Below are positions 37,751 through 49,590 of a DNA stretch of 64,000 bases, one piece after another. The first letter of the stretch is position 1. Every line of letters begins with the position of its first letter. Under the pieces are notes generated by a model. The model worked only from the letters and a program-made list of their open reading frames with translations, ran no database searches and was not told the origin of the DNA. The stretch is from Sequoia sempervirens (taxonomy: Eukaryota > Streptophyta > Pinopsida > Cupressales > Cupressaceae), in the NCBI GenBank assembly GCA_007258455.2, contig VDFB02321274.1, positions 186,001 to 250,000 on the forward strand, read 5' to 3'. A program made the position numbers and the translations under genes.

Positions 37751-38760
37751 GAAAGTAAACTCTGAATGGACCTATGCAAATATGCCTGGACTAGATCTAG
37801 CACTAGTGGTACATCATTTAATTGTCTCCCCTGGAGCAAAGCCTATCAAGACAAAACTTGGGAAAATGCATCCTTAGAGAGAATTATTGGGAAAGGTATA
37901 ACTAAATAAGTTACTATGTGTGGGTTTCATTAGACCCATTGACTATCCAAAATGGATATCAAATCTATTACTGGTGTCAAAACCTACTGGGGGCATAAGG
38001 ATCTACACAAACTTCAAAGACCTGAACAAGCCTACCCAAAAGATGACTTCCCCCTTCCAAGTATTGAAATGATTGTGGATCTAACCATAGGGCATGAGAT
38101 GTTATCCTTAATGGATGGTTTCTCTATATATAACTAGATAAAAATCTCTCAAGATGATAAACACAAAATAACATTTGCTTGTGCTTGGGGGACCTTCTAT
38201 TGGAATGTAATGCCATTTGGTCTAAAGAATGTAGGAGCAACATATCAAAGAGTAATGACAACCATCTTCCATGATATGCTACATACAATCATGGAAGACT
38301 ATGTGGACAAAATTCTAGCAAATTCAGTCAAAAGGGAAGATCACTTGACCAATCTTGCAAAGGTATTTGATCAGCTTGAACAATATAATTTGAGACTCAA
38401 CCCTAAGAAATGTGTGTTTGGAGTAACATATGAAAAGTAATTAGTGTACATAGTGTCAAGAAGGGGGATTGAGGTGGATCCTAAAAAAGTAAAAGCTATA
38501 CTAGAGATGCCTCCACCAAAGACATTAAAGCAACTGAGGAGTTTACGATGGAAGTTGCAATCCATCAGGCGATTTATTGCACAACTGGCAGATAAATGTC
38601 ACCCTTTCACTCATCTCCTACACAAGGACATCACCTTCAAGTGGGATGGGAGATGTGACCAAGCATTCCAGCAAGTCAAAGAGTACCTAATCACTCCTCC
38701 TATACTCATGCCCCCATTCCATAAAAGGAAGTGGTACTCTATGTATCTACCACACAAGTA
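37751..38760 (+). pseudogene. Outer element reverse transcriptase
   Basis: GAKPIKTKLGKMHP and VGFIRPIDYPKWISNLL open the domain, then KDLNKPTQKDDF-like, KITFACAWGTFYWNVMPFGL and NVGATYQRVM. The catalytic box reads YVDK at 38300-38311 where YVDD is expected, so the third catalytic Asp is gone. The connection has GIEVDPKKVKAILEMPPPK and DKCHPFTHLLHKDITFKWD. Stops occur at 38136 and 38438. The domain order and motifs are typical of Ty3/gypsy RT. Confidence 0.88.
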
Positions 38761-39150
38761 GCATTGGGAGCTCTCCTAGCCTAGCTAGATGATGATAACA
38801 AAGAAAGAGCGATCTATTACATCAGCCGAACATTGGTGGGCTACGGATTGAACTACTCACCCATAGAAAGAGTGTGTGTCTCAGTCGTATTTGCGACACA
38901 AAAGCTAAGACACTACATCTTAAACAGGAAGGTAAAGTTGATTTCAAAATAGACCAACTAAAGTACCTACTAGCAAAAGTAGCTCTAATAGGTCGAATTG
39001 CAAAATGGGTGATGATTCCAAGTGAATTTGATATAGAATATGTGGATAGAAGAGCCATCAAGGGACAAATCATAGTAGACCAATTGGTCGAAGCACCCAT
39101 AGATGATCACAACCCTCTCACAGTGGAATTTCCAGATGAAAGTATCCTGA
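38761..39150 (+). pseudogene. Outer element RNase H
   Basis: KERAIYYISRTLVGYGLNYS then PIERVCVSVVFATQKLRHY, ALIGRIAKWVMIPSEFDIEY and RRAIKGQIIVDQL follow the gypsy RNase H order. A frameshift lies near 38880 and the last box has lost its AD-x-LA form (VDQL). Confidence 0.82.
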
Positions 39151-39203
39151 TGACAGTACATATAGACCATTGGACTCTATACTTTGATAGATCCCACACT
39201 CAA
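39151..39203 (+). pseudogene. Outer element second RNase H, N-terminal piece
   Basis: HWTLYFDRSHTQ at the end of this piece is the FDGS box of the second RNase H (Gly to Arg). It stops exactly at the CTCAA target copy (39199-39203) of the nested element and continues in frame at 49264. Confidence 0.88.
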
Positions 39204-40432
39204 TGATGATCCTCATTTTTGGTCCAATTTTGGGTAGAATATATAGTTTATTTGTTGGAAGTTGTCATAGAATTTGATGTTAAATGTTGATATTTTCATA
39301 ATGTTTTCCTCAAACCATATACATTGGGCTTAATCCTATCTCTGCAAGTTTTAATGACCTTGGCATATTATGAGGATTATTTGTATTGATTTTGCATGTG
39401 GTTAATGAATGTTCCTTAAGGTGGTTCTAGATTTGTAGTTATTGTGTGTACTGATATTTCCATGCAGATTTAGTTCGAGGATGCTAAGTTGAGGAAGACA
39501 CCACAAGCTAGGCATGCACCATAATGTCTAGCAAAGGAATCACTCAAGGTCAAAGGAGGTCGACGGCAAAATATTCCTCATGCAACCAAATGTAACCGCC
39601 TTGTAGTGGACTTTAACGATTGAGCAGACACGGGCGTTATTGTTGTGCTAAATCTATGTTTGGACCTGCATGTCTGACCAGATTCCATGCACGCGTAACC
39701 GTCGCCACTCTACTTTCTTTGTTTTCCTTAAATGGCGTCCTCCCAGTCGTGGAGTTGACTACCTTGTTTAGCTAATAGTATAAATAAAGATCCGATGCTC
39801 CTTCCTCAAGAAGTTGCACAATTTTATATTGTACTTGCACTCTCAAGTTTCCAGTAATACAGATACATTACTCTTTTGTACTCATGATTTATAGTGAATA
39901 AAATAATGTTCTGAGTTCGAGCATTTGAGTTCTCATTAGTTTTAGAGGATACTTATCCAAGGGGGCACACTTGGTGAGTAATATGTCTTCTTAGTTTAGT
40001 ATTAGTTTAGTATTACTTGTTGTTTAGTAATTAGTTAAAAATCTGGCACTGACTATTCCTGTGGCCACTAGAATTCCATTTTGTGACTATTCCTGCAGCC
40101 AAAGCAGACAGAGTAGTGCCCTGTTTGTTGCTCATATTTTCATTCTTGTTATGCATTTTAGTTTGATGTAGTTGTTGATTGATGATTGGTATTTATGGTA
40201 TTCCCTTCTAAGAAATTTACTTTTAGTATTGTGAGTTCCTTAGCTGTAGAATGAAATGGCTATTTTGAGTTCCTAGTGCACATACTGTGTTGACCCATTT
40301 CAAGTTCATGTTCCTGGGTTGACAAGTTAAAAGCACCTTCATGATGATTGAAATAGAAATTCAGGTTAGATGTCTAATCTTTGAATCATGGATGTAAGGG
40401 CTTAGTTATTAAATCATTGTTGGAGGCCAACA
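39204..40432 (+). repeat. Nested element 5' LTR
   Basis: 1229 bp. TATA box AGTATAAATAAAG at 39778-39790. It is 45 bp longer than the 3' LTR, mainly from a tandem copy of a GACTATTCCTG block near 40049-40095 and an extra TAGTATTAGTTTAG stretch near 39995-40015. Confidence 0.95.
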
Positions 40433-40436
40433 TTTT

Positions 40437-40454
40437 TGGTGTTGTTGCCAAGGA
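40437..40454 (+). other. Nested element primer binding site
   Basis: TGGTGTTGTTGCCAAGGA follows the LTR after four bases. It is a mutated form of the TGGCGCCGTTGCCGGGGA site common in plant gypsy elements of the Athila and related branches; the changes are mostly C to T or G to A. Confidence 0.8.
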
Positions 40455-40611
40455 TGGTGTCAAACTAGGGAGTCTTTTAAAGTCATTGGTAGTTTTTCTT
40501 GTTGTAGTGTTTCTAGAAGTTGTTCTTAGTATATCCTCATTTAGGAAGTAATGGCCCCCCTTATTCTTTACCAATTCTTTGTGTGAGTTTGCTAATAGTG
40601 AGTGATACCGC

Positions 40612-42560
40612 ATGCATAGAGGAAGGAGAAGGGATGCTTATGGGAGATTCCTTCCTAACAATCCTAATCCATTCCAACTAGTTGAATATCAGAACCTACC
40701 AAGAGAAGAAAAAGAAGAAGATCCACACCCCTTTGTTGATGCATTTCCTGATCTGATTAGCTCTGAAGTCTCCTCTGAAGATCAAAATCAGCTTGAGAAC
40801 CCCTTTGCTTTGGAACTACATCAAGCATGCATGGGTGATGCAAATAGGAACAAAACTAACCAACTAGCTTTTCCTTTCCCCATTTCCCATCAGAATGAAG
40901 TTGACAACATCAAGAAAATTCTTGCCTCAACACTCCCCAAGTTTTATGGAATTGTCACAAAAGATTTTGATACCTTTTTATTTGAGTTTGACACACTTTG
41001 CAGGAGTTATGATTATACTATTGATGCCCACAGGCTTAAGCTATTTCCTACCACTCTAAAAGAGGCTGCATTAAGATGGTTCATGAGCCTAGGCAGAGAT
41101 ATTGTGGAAACTCGGGAAGACATGAAGACAATTCCTTGATAAATACAAGGAATATTGCATGGGAAACGACATGAGAGGAGGTGACATTTTTAGGATGCAA
41201 TAAAAGGAAGATGAGAGCCTAGAAGATTATATTGCAAGGTTTATGTTTTTCCTACAAGAATATCCACACCATACACTTAATGAAGACTCACAAAAGTTTC
41301 TTTTCCTGAGAGGAATCAATGATAGTTGCACTGATGCCTTGGACCTCATGGGAGGAGGAGATATCTCCCAAGTTCCTTGGGAAGATATCAAGAAAATATG
41401 CCAGAGCTACTCTAGGGAAGCTTCAAAGAAAGGGAGAGCTCACCAATCTTCCATGGGTAAGTCAACTACCAATGGAGTTTCAAGAATGGATATTACTCAT
41501 TTGTTGGGAGACTTCAAGCAAGACACTATAAATAATCTAGCTACTCAGCTAGATACACTTCAGGTCAAGAAGAAGCAAGAGGAGGAAGAGGCAATGTTGA
41601 CAGTGTATTACCCCCACTACAGACAAAAGAAGAGGGACTATAGATGCAAGATGGTAGCTAATATTGAAAGCAAGCAGATTCCACCTAATTTCAAGCCAAT
41701 CCAGATTGAAGAAGACCAAGTCTACTATGTTGTACAAAGGAAGCCTTGGGCTCCAAGACAAGGCATGCCACCAGATCCACTATCTTATGTTGGGCCATAT
41801 TTTAGTTTCTATTCGTCTGGTAATCAATGGCATCCTCCATATCCATCCAACTATGGGGGATATCCACCATAGCCTTGGATTAACCCTCCAAATGCTTGGA
41901 CCAATCATCAAAACTCTCCACCCCAGTGGCAACAACCTCAGGGGAATTGGCAGCAATTTCAAGGGCATTGGCAGCCACCTCCAAGAAATTGGAAACAAAC
42001 AAATCAATGGAGAGGAGGACAATAATAGCGTACCCAAACAACTAGTTACATGCAACCATCTTCTCAGCCCCAACAATCTATTATAATGCCTCCACCTGCT
42101 AATCCAAGCTCAAATGCACCTAAACCCATTCAGCTACCAGCTCAGCCCACACCCAATCCAAATAACAAAGCACAACAGCAGCCTACATACTCTGTTGATT
42201 CAAATCAATTCCCAGCATATGTTGTGAGTGTAAGTGACATACACTTGCATTCAAGAACTACTCTACCAGCCCCTTCCAATCCCATTATCACTGAGCTCCA
42301 TATGGAAGAGGAAGAGGAACCTCTGAATGATCTCATTCAACGAAGTGTACCTAAAAATATTGAACTAGTCCAAGTCAAGTAGACTGAACCATAATCACCA
42401 TTTCCTCAGAGATTGGAAGTTGCCAAGAAGAAGGAAGAAAATGAGGATAGAACTTTTGATATCTTGGATGAACTGAAGCATATATGTGTCTAGATACCTC
42501 TATTTCAGGCCATAAAAGATGTTTCAATCTACGACAAGGCAATCAAGGAAGCATGCTTCA
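40612..42560 (+). pseudogene. Nested element Gag
   Basis: Start at ATG 40612. The first frame runs to 41139, then shifts by one base near 41135 and continues with stops to the protease. The core reads LPKFYGIVTKDFDTFLFEFD, LKLFPTTLKEAALRWFMSL and KEDESLEDYIARFMFFLQEY, which matches the plant gypsy Gag family. A Pro/Gln/Trp-rich tail (WQQPQGNWQQFQGHWQPP) spans about 41880-42020. Gag forms the particle. No CCHC knuckle was found. The stop within MQ-stop-KED (near 41203) replaces a CAA. Confidence 0.82.
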
Positions 42561-43440
42561 AGAAGCCAGGTAGGAAAATGAAAGACCCAACTACAGTTCA
42601 TGTGGTGGGACAACTAGCTGACATCATGCTGGGAAAAGTGATTATCCCCAAGTATAATGACCCAGGTAGTCCTGTGGTAGCAGTTGTTATAAACGAGGTC
42701 CAAGTAAAGAATGCTCTGATTGATTTAGGGGCAACAATAAATGTAATGACCAAAGACATCCTGCAACAACTAAAAATTGCAAGCATGAGATCTATTCCTA
42801 TTGTCCTGTAGCTTGTTGATAGCTCTATTGTTAAGCCTGATGGTGTAGTGGAGGATCTTGTGGTAGTTTTAGACTCTTGGGAGTACCCAACAGACTTTAT
42901 GATTCTTTCTCCTAAAGCTACATTAGGTGGGTATCCCATTATTCTTGGAAGGCCTTGGTTAGCAACTGCAGATGCATACATTGGATGTCAGTTAGATGAC
43001 ATGACCATTTCAGATGGGAAGAGCACTAAATTTTTTTTTCTTTATCCACCTGCTCAGCCATCTCTTGATGAAGATAATCCCGTATGGCCACATGTTGGTG
43101 AAGAGGTTGAGGAAGTTAATTCTATGGCACAACTTATGATGCTAGGCAGAGGCTCTTTCATGCAGCTCCAAGATGAGGATGAAGTATTGGCTAACATCAT
43201 TCAGAACCATTGTGAAGTGGAGGAAGCATCATCTTCTCATTATGCTACTCTAGTCAAGACACTTATGCCTGCTCTTCCTGCAACCACTATTCCTGCAAAC
43301 ATTTTTCTTGTAGCCACTCTTCTTGCAAAAATACTTCCTGCAACAACATGTATGTCCCATACATTGCTTCCATATGAACTAAAGGTACCATGTGTTAATG
43401 AAGCAACCATGATAGAGTTAACTACACAAGTATAGGTTTC
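42561..43440 (+). pseudogene. Nested element protease and linker
   Basis: NALIDLGATINVMTKDIL carries the active-site box DLGA at 42722-42733, and PIILGRPWLATADAYIGCQ lies at about 42935-42990, both typical of Athila-branch proteases. A linker follows with a repeated CCTGCAACCACT-type block (43268-43350) coding PALPATTIPAN. Stops at 42809-42811 and 43433-43435. Confidence 0.85.
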
Positions 43441-44520
43441 AGAAGGAAAATATCTGAATGTTAACAGTAAATTAAGTGAAGAACAACAATTGTTATTGGA
43501 AAACTTATTAAGGACCCATCAACATGCATTTGTGTGGGATTGTCATGATATGAAGGGATTGGACCCTAAAATTTGTACACAAAGAACTTACATCAGAGAT
43601 GATTGCACCCCAGTAAGATAGCCACAAATAAGAATTAACACCGCACTAAGAGAAGTTGTAAAAGGAGAACTGCAGAAATTAGTAGATGTAGGATTTATCT
43701 ACCCCATTTCAGATAGTCAGTGGGTGTCTCTATTAGTGATTTTGCCCAGGAAAGGAGGGAAATGGAGAGTTTGTGTTAATTATAGGGAACTTAATGCTAC
43801 CACCAAGAAGGACCACTTTCCCTTACCCTTCATTGATCAAGTTTTGGACACACTTGCAGGAAAGCAATACTTTTCTTTTCTAGATGGATTCAACAGCTAC
43901 AATGAGATCCAAATTGCACTAGAGGACTAGGAGAAGACCACATTTAACTATCTACCTATCCATGGGGGACCTATTCCTATTCGGTACTCCCATTTGGCTT
44001 ATGCAATGCACCTGTAACTTTTCATAGGGTAGTCATTAGCATATTCTCAGACATTTCTCATGATTGCATGGAAATTTATATGGATGACTTTACCACTTAT
44101 GGTGTTGATTTTTATCAAGCATGGGAAAATCTGAGGAAAGTCCTACAGAGATGTGAAGACCAAAACTTGTCCTTAAACAATGAAAATTTCTTCATGATGA
44201 TGCAAGAAGGTGTAGTTCTTGGCCACTACATCTCCCACAAGGGAATTCAAGTAGATCCTGCAAAGATTGAGGTAATCACAAATCTTCCCACACTTGCAAA
44301 ACATAAGGATGTTAGAAGTTTCTTGGATCATGCAAGATATTATAGGCATTTCATCAAGGATTTTAGCAAGGTAGCAGCACCATTGTATATTCTTCTCACT
44401 AAAGATGTTGAATTTCAGTGGACTGAAGCTTGTGACAAGGCATTTTCTAACTTGAAGGCAGCTTTGACTCATGCTCCTGTACTGAAAGGACCTAATTGGG
44501 AACTTCCTTTCCACATCCAT
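43441..44520 (+). pseudogene. Nested element reverse transcriptase
   Basis: VDVGFIYPISDSQWVSLL, GGKWRVCVNYRELNATTKKD, FPLPFIDQVLDTLAGK and FSFLDGFNSYNEIQIALED precede a stop at 43928-43930, where the family has Gln (DQEKTTF). A frame change follows near 43960. The catalytic box YMDD at 44077-44088 is intact, followed by VLGHYISHKGIQVDPAKIEV and HARYYRHFIKDFSKVAAPLY. All three catalytic Asp positions can be seen. Also stop at 43619-43621. Confidence 0.9.
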
Positions 44521-44880
44521 ACTGATGCATCAAATTATGCCATAGGAACAGTCTTAGGACATAAAGAATGAGTTGTTGAAAATTCCATTTACTTTGTCAG
44601 CAAAAATTTACAAGGAGCTGAATTCAATTATACAGTGACAGAGAAAGAAATGCTGACAGTAATCTATGCACTGAACAAATTCAGACATTACATAATAGGC
44701 TACCAAATCTTTATGCACACTGATCATGCAACCATTAGATATCTCATGAATAAACCTTTGATCATAGGTAGGTTGGCAAGATGGTTATTGTTGATGCAGG
44801 AGTTTGATATAACCATTGTGGATAAGCCAGGGAAGGCCAATGTTGTTGCAGATTTTCTTTCAAGGCTGACTACATCATAA
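44521..44880 (+). pseudogene. Nested element RNase H
   Basis: HTDASNYAIGTVLGHKE ends in a stop at 44570-44572. Then EFNYTVTEKEMLTVIYALNK, FMHTDHATIRYLMNKP, GRLARWLLLMQEFDITIVDK and NVVADFLSRL. The four acidic positions of the RNase H site (D-E-D-D) are all kept. A stop at 44878-44880 ends the domain. Confidence 0.9.
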
Positions 44881-46290
44881 GACAATCATCTTATAGATGA
44901 CTCTTTCCCTGATGAGTATCTATTCTCCCTCAATATACAAACACTTTGGTATGTTGACATAGCCAATTATTTGGTCGCAGGTAGAGTTCCTTCTCACTTC
45001 TCTCCAAAAGAGAAAATGACACTCATTAAAAAATATTTTCCTTTCTCTTGGATTGTTGGATGTTTGTTTTATACTGGACCAGACCATGTCATGAGGAGAT
45101 GTGTGAGAGACGATGAGACATATGACATTTTTCATGCATGTCACAACGAACCATGTGGAGGAAAATTTTCAGCCAAGAGGACAACAATGAAGATTTTGAA
45201 CACATGATATTACTGGCCAACACTCCACACGGATGTAGGAAGGTATACCAAAAAATATGATAGATGTCAAAGAATGGGCAAACCAGCTAGATCTGATGAG
45301 ATGCCACTTTTCCCTCAGGTAGTAATCAATCCCTTTGACAAGTTGGGATTGGATTTTGTGGGACCCATTGACCCTCCATCAAATGGCAAGTCTTATATAT
45401 TGGTATGCACTTATTATGTGACAAAGTGGGTAGAAGTTAAGGCCATCAAGTATGCAAGAGATAAAAAGGTTGCAAAATTTCTTCATGAGAAGATTTTCAC
45501 AAGATATGGAGTCCCAAGAGAAATAGTGACTGATCAAGGGGCTCAATTCACATCAACCCTTGTTGCAACACTAGTTAATGAGTACAACATAAGGCACAGG
45601 AAGTCTACTCCTTATCACCCCCAGGCTAATGGCCAAGTTGAGGTGACCAACAGAGAAATTGAAGCCATTCTAACCAAAATGGTAGCTATTAATAGAAAGG
45701 ATTGGGAAAATAGATTACCAGAAGTTGTTTGGGCTTATAGGACAACCTGGAAAACAACTGCATGCTTCACTCCATTTGAGTTATTGTATGGAAAGACAAC
45801 TATGATGCCCATTGAATTTGAATATAAGACTCTGCAGACTACAATAGATTTGGGGATGGATATTTTTGAGGCACAAAGAGAAAGAATCATGCAGCTAAAT
45901 GCTTTGGATGAGATAAGAAGAGAAACCCTGCATCACACAGAGGTAGTGCAAAATCAAAGAATCAAGTGGCATGACAAATTTATCAAGGATAAGAAATTCC
46001 AACCAGGAGATTGGGCCCTGCTTTATGACTCAAGATATCAAGACAATGCAGGAAAATTGCAGACAAGGTGGCTAGGACCATATGAAGTCACTGAGGTCTT
46101 CCCTAATGGAGTTGTTTAGCTTACTACCATTGACCCTGTTAGATTCAAGTTACTTGTCAATGGTCATCGCCTCAGATTATATCACAAGCCAGCTTCCAAA
46201 GAAGAGTTCATACAACAATTCACCCAGCATTCAACACCTAAGCTTCTTGCAGCTGAAGGAAGTAGACCTAGTGTCCCTCCTTCTGGCTAA
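44881..46290 (+). pseudogene. Nested element integrase
   Basis: The zinc finger is damaged: the second His (GGH in the family) reads GGK and the first Cys (CDRCQR) reads YDRCQR. The core keeps Asp (LGLDFVGP, codon 45352), Asp (TDQGAQF, 59 residues on) and Glu (QANGQVEVTNR, 35 residues further), a perfect D-D(35)-E. FQPGDWALLYDSRYQDN and RWLGPYEV are the C-terminal SH3-like and GPY/F parts. Stops at 45205 and 46117; after the second the frame goes on to TAA at 46288-46290. Confidence 0.92.
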
Positions 46291-48067
46291 TTAAGGTACG
46301 TACATGTCATAATAAAGACTTCTACTCTTGTGGAAGTCTATTTCTTCACCCATCCACCCATTCACCCATCCATCACCACCTTTCTCTCTCTTCCATCACT
46401 TCATTCCACCTCACCTCATTCCACTTCATCTTCATTAATTGCTCAATTTATTCCCTAAAAGGTGAGCGATACTTTCTCCACAATCTTTGTAACGAATCCT
46501 CCACACATTCAGGTATGTGCACATTAATTTCTTTCTTTTAATAATCTTTTAAGTGCATTCATTTAATCAGTGTACGTTAGCATAGACGTTCACATAACAT
46601 GTCATTACTCCTTGTCAAATCACCACTCCCATATCGCATGTGTGGACACATGTCCAAATTTAGGTTGGCGGGGAAAGAAAAATATGCAAATATATTTCCC
46701 ATGTGTTAATTTATGCTAGGCTACGTCAGAAAATTTAAAATGAGTCAATTTGAAATTTGAGTGAGAGAATGACTTGCATGTGTGAAGTGAAATTAATTGC
46801 AGCAAGAAGTCCTGCAACAATAGCCATAACTAGAGCAGGAGTTCCTGCAGCCACAACAAAAACAAGAACGAGAGCCCCTGTAGCAAGAAGTGGAAGAAGA
46901 AACAGTACCCCTGCAACCAGAAACAACTGGACAACCTGAGTGCATGCAGATAGTGCTATATGAGGAGCCACCATCGACAAAAAGAATGGTAGGAATTCAT
47001 AATCCTCCTGATTTTACAGTACATACAACAATTTTGAATTTATGGAAAGAAATACAAAGGAGGGAGGAATAATGGAAAAAGGAAAAATAAAAATTGAAGA
47101 AGGAAATTCAAAAGAGGGATGAGGAGGTTGAAGATAAGGATGCATAACTTGCCACCCTGAAGCAGAGGGTGAATGATATGACAACCTTAGTACCATAGAT
47201 TTTGGAATGTAGGACCCCTCCAAGGGTCTATGCTCTGCACCTAAAAGAGAAATATCTCTCTTTTAAGCTGTCAAGAATTGCCTCAGGTTTGAATCCTTCT
47301 ATTGACACTCCTAATGAAAATTTTCAATGCTTATAGGATTGCCTCACCTGAAATGAAGAATTTTCTATGTGAGTTTTATTTGCATAATTATGTTGTAACT
47401 CAAGACCATGATTGGAATCCACTGTTGTATGTTGGGGATGTCTAATTCAGGTTGTTTATGTCTTGGGTGAAAAATGAGATTAGTTGGGGACAACAACATG
47501 GGGCTTATAAGTAATTGGAGTCTAACGTCCCTCTGCCCATTAGGGCTGAAGCAAGCAACCCAAGGGATATTTACAGAGAATGACACAAAATGCTTCTCAG
47601 AACTAGTTATGGCAACATGATTATGCCTTAGATTGAGGCAGTTTACAATGAGTATGAGGTAAAGATAGCAGCAAAGGAGGAAACTATGAGAATATGTATA
47701 TCACAAAGATGGAATAGCCTAACTAATGACCTGAAATAGGTTGAACCTCATTCCATCCAAAATTATGTTGTAGCACTAAAAAGGATTGATAGGTATATTC
47801 AGATTGGGAGAATGAAGGGGCGATTTTGGCTTCCCCTAACCTTCCATCCACCCATTCTCATGTGGCTTGTGCCTTCAAATTCTACCAATATAAAATTGTT
47901 GCAGAAAAATAGAGATGGAACAGATTTGACAGATTAGGAGGATTTTATTGGGATCCTCATTCATGCACAACAACCACTGATGTTGGACAACTATCAGTTG
48001 CAAATTTCAAAGCTTTGACCAAGTAGAAGAACAACCCTTCCCCTGCTGGAGGACCAGCAAAACATTA
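46291..48067 (+). pseudogene. Nested element third coding region after pol (env-like position)
   Basis: A pyrimidine-rich spacer (46310-46440) is followed from about 46798 by a weakly coding stretch: a Gln/Glu-rich repeat-like start (QEVEEETVPLQPETTGQ), then MQIVLYEEPPSTKRMVGIHN, a charged helix-like segment, and an end reading NPSPAGGPAKH before a stop just ahead of the polypurine tract. Many stops and frame changes. Athila elements often carry a third ORF here, sometimes called env-like. I see no signal peptide or membrane segment, so I do not call it env. Confidence 0.45.
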
Positions 48068-48079
48068 GGTTGGGGGGAG
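48068..48079 (+). other. Nested element polypurine tract
   Basis: GGTTGGGGGGAG directly abuts the 3' LTR start at 48080. Confidence 0.9.
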
Positions 48080-49263
48080 TGATGAGCCTAGTTTTTGGTC
48101 CAATTTTGGGTAGAATTTATAGTTTATTTGTTGGCAGTTGTCATGGACTTTGATGTTAAATGTTGATATTTTCATAATGTTTCCCTCAAACCATAGACAT
48201 TGGGCTTAATCCTATCTTTGCAAGTTTTAATGACCTTGGCATATTATGTGGATTATCTGTATTGATTTTGCATGTGGTTAATGAATGTTCCTTAAGGTGG
48301 TTATAGATGTGCAGTTATTGTGCGTACTGACATTGCCATACAAATTTAATTCGAGGATGCTAAGTTGAGGAAGACACCGCTAGCTAGGCATGCACCATAA
48401 CATCCAGCAAAGGAATCACTCAAGGTCAAAGGAGGTCGACAACAGAAGATTCCTCATGCAACCAAATGTAACCGCCGTGTAGTGGACTTTAATGATTGAG
48501 CAGACATGGGCGTTATTGTTGTGCTAAATCTATGTTTGGACTTGTATGTCTGACCAGATTCCATGCACGCATAACTGCCACCACTTCACTTTCTTTGTTT
48601 TCCCTAAATGGCATCCTCCCAGTCATGGAGTTGATTGCCTTGTTTAGCTGATAATATAAATAAATATTCGACGCTCCTTCCTCAGGAGGTTGCACAATTT
48701 GATATTGTACTTGCATTGTCAAGTTTTCAGTAATACATATACATTACTCTTTTGTACTCATGATTTATAGTGAATAATATAAAGTTCTAAGTTCGAGCAT
48801 CTAGGTTCTCATTAGTTTTAGAGGATACTTATCCAAGGGGGCCCACTTGGCGAGTAATCCGTCTTCTTAGTTTAGTATTACTTTTTGTTTAGTAATTAGT
48901 TAGAAATATGGCACCGACTATTCCTACAGCCAAAGCAGACAGAGTAGTGCCCTGTTTGTTGCTCAAATTTTCATTCTTGTTATGCATTTTATTTTGATGT
49001 AGTTGTTGATTGATGATTGGTATTTATGGTATTCCCTTCTAAGCAATTTACTTTCAGTATTATGAGTTCCTTAGCTATAGAATGAAATGGCTAATTTGAG
49101 TTCCTAGTGCACATACTGTGTTGACCCATTTCAAGTTCACATCCCTGGGTTGACAAGTTAAATGCACCTTCATGATGATTGAAATAGAAATTTTGGTTAG
49201 ATTTATAATCTTTGAATCATGGTTGTAAGGGCTTAGTTATTAAATCATTATCAGAGGCCAACA
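48080..49263 (+). repeat. Nested element 3' LTR
   Basis: 1184 bp, collinear with 39204-40432. TATA box ATATAAATAAAT at 48653-48664. Confidence 0.95.
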
Positions 49264-49268
49264 CTCAA

Positions 49269-49590
49269 CATGGCTTTGGATCAGGTATTCTATTTCTCAC
49301 ACCACAGACAAATAGTATACCCAAGGCATACAAGATCGCTTTCCCATGCACAAACAATATCTCAGAGTATGAAGGTTTAATCACAGGGCTCAAAATGGCT
49401 ATTGAATGGAGAATAAAAGAGCTACATGTCTTCAGAGACTCAACTAGTGATTAGATAGGTGAATGATGAGTACCAGACCAAAGACGACAAGTGGATGCCA
49501 TATAAAATGATGGTGGATAGCTTCAAGGAATATTTTGTGATAATAACCTTTGAAAAAATTCCTTAAATCAACAACAGTGCTATCGATGCA
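49269..49590 (+). pseudogene. Outer element second RNase H, C-terminal piece
   Basis: Resumes right after the second CTCAA with HGFGSGILFLTPQ, then NNISEYEGLITGLKMAIEWR and, after a frameshift near 49440, NDEYQTKDDKWMPY. This completes the EYE box and the D-x-x-L region of the second RNase H begun at 39151. Interrupted by the nested element and by small lesions of its own. Confidence 0.85.

Larger units (their letters stand above)
39204..49263 (+). mobile_element. Nested element: Athila-like Ty3/gypsy retrotransposon
   Basis: LTRs 39204-40432 and 48080-49263 are collinear, start TGATGA and end GGCCAACA. CTCAA flanks both ends perfectly (39199-39203, 49264-49268). Inside are a primer site, Gag, protease, RT, RNase H, integrase, a third region after pol, and a classic polypurine tract. 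RT and protease motifs (LIDLGA, YMDDF-x-x-YG) and the extra region after integrase point to the Athila branch. About 10 differences in the first 145 LTR positions by eye. The gag-pol frame needs only two frame changes but has over ten stops, so it is not autonomous. Confidence 0.95.

Noticed and set aside
41780..42076. 98-codon - strand frame with LLPIPLRLLPLGW repeats, looking like a membrane protein
   Set aside because: It is the complement of the Trp/Pro/Gln-rich Gag tail of the nested element.
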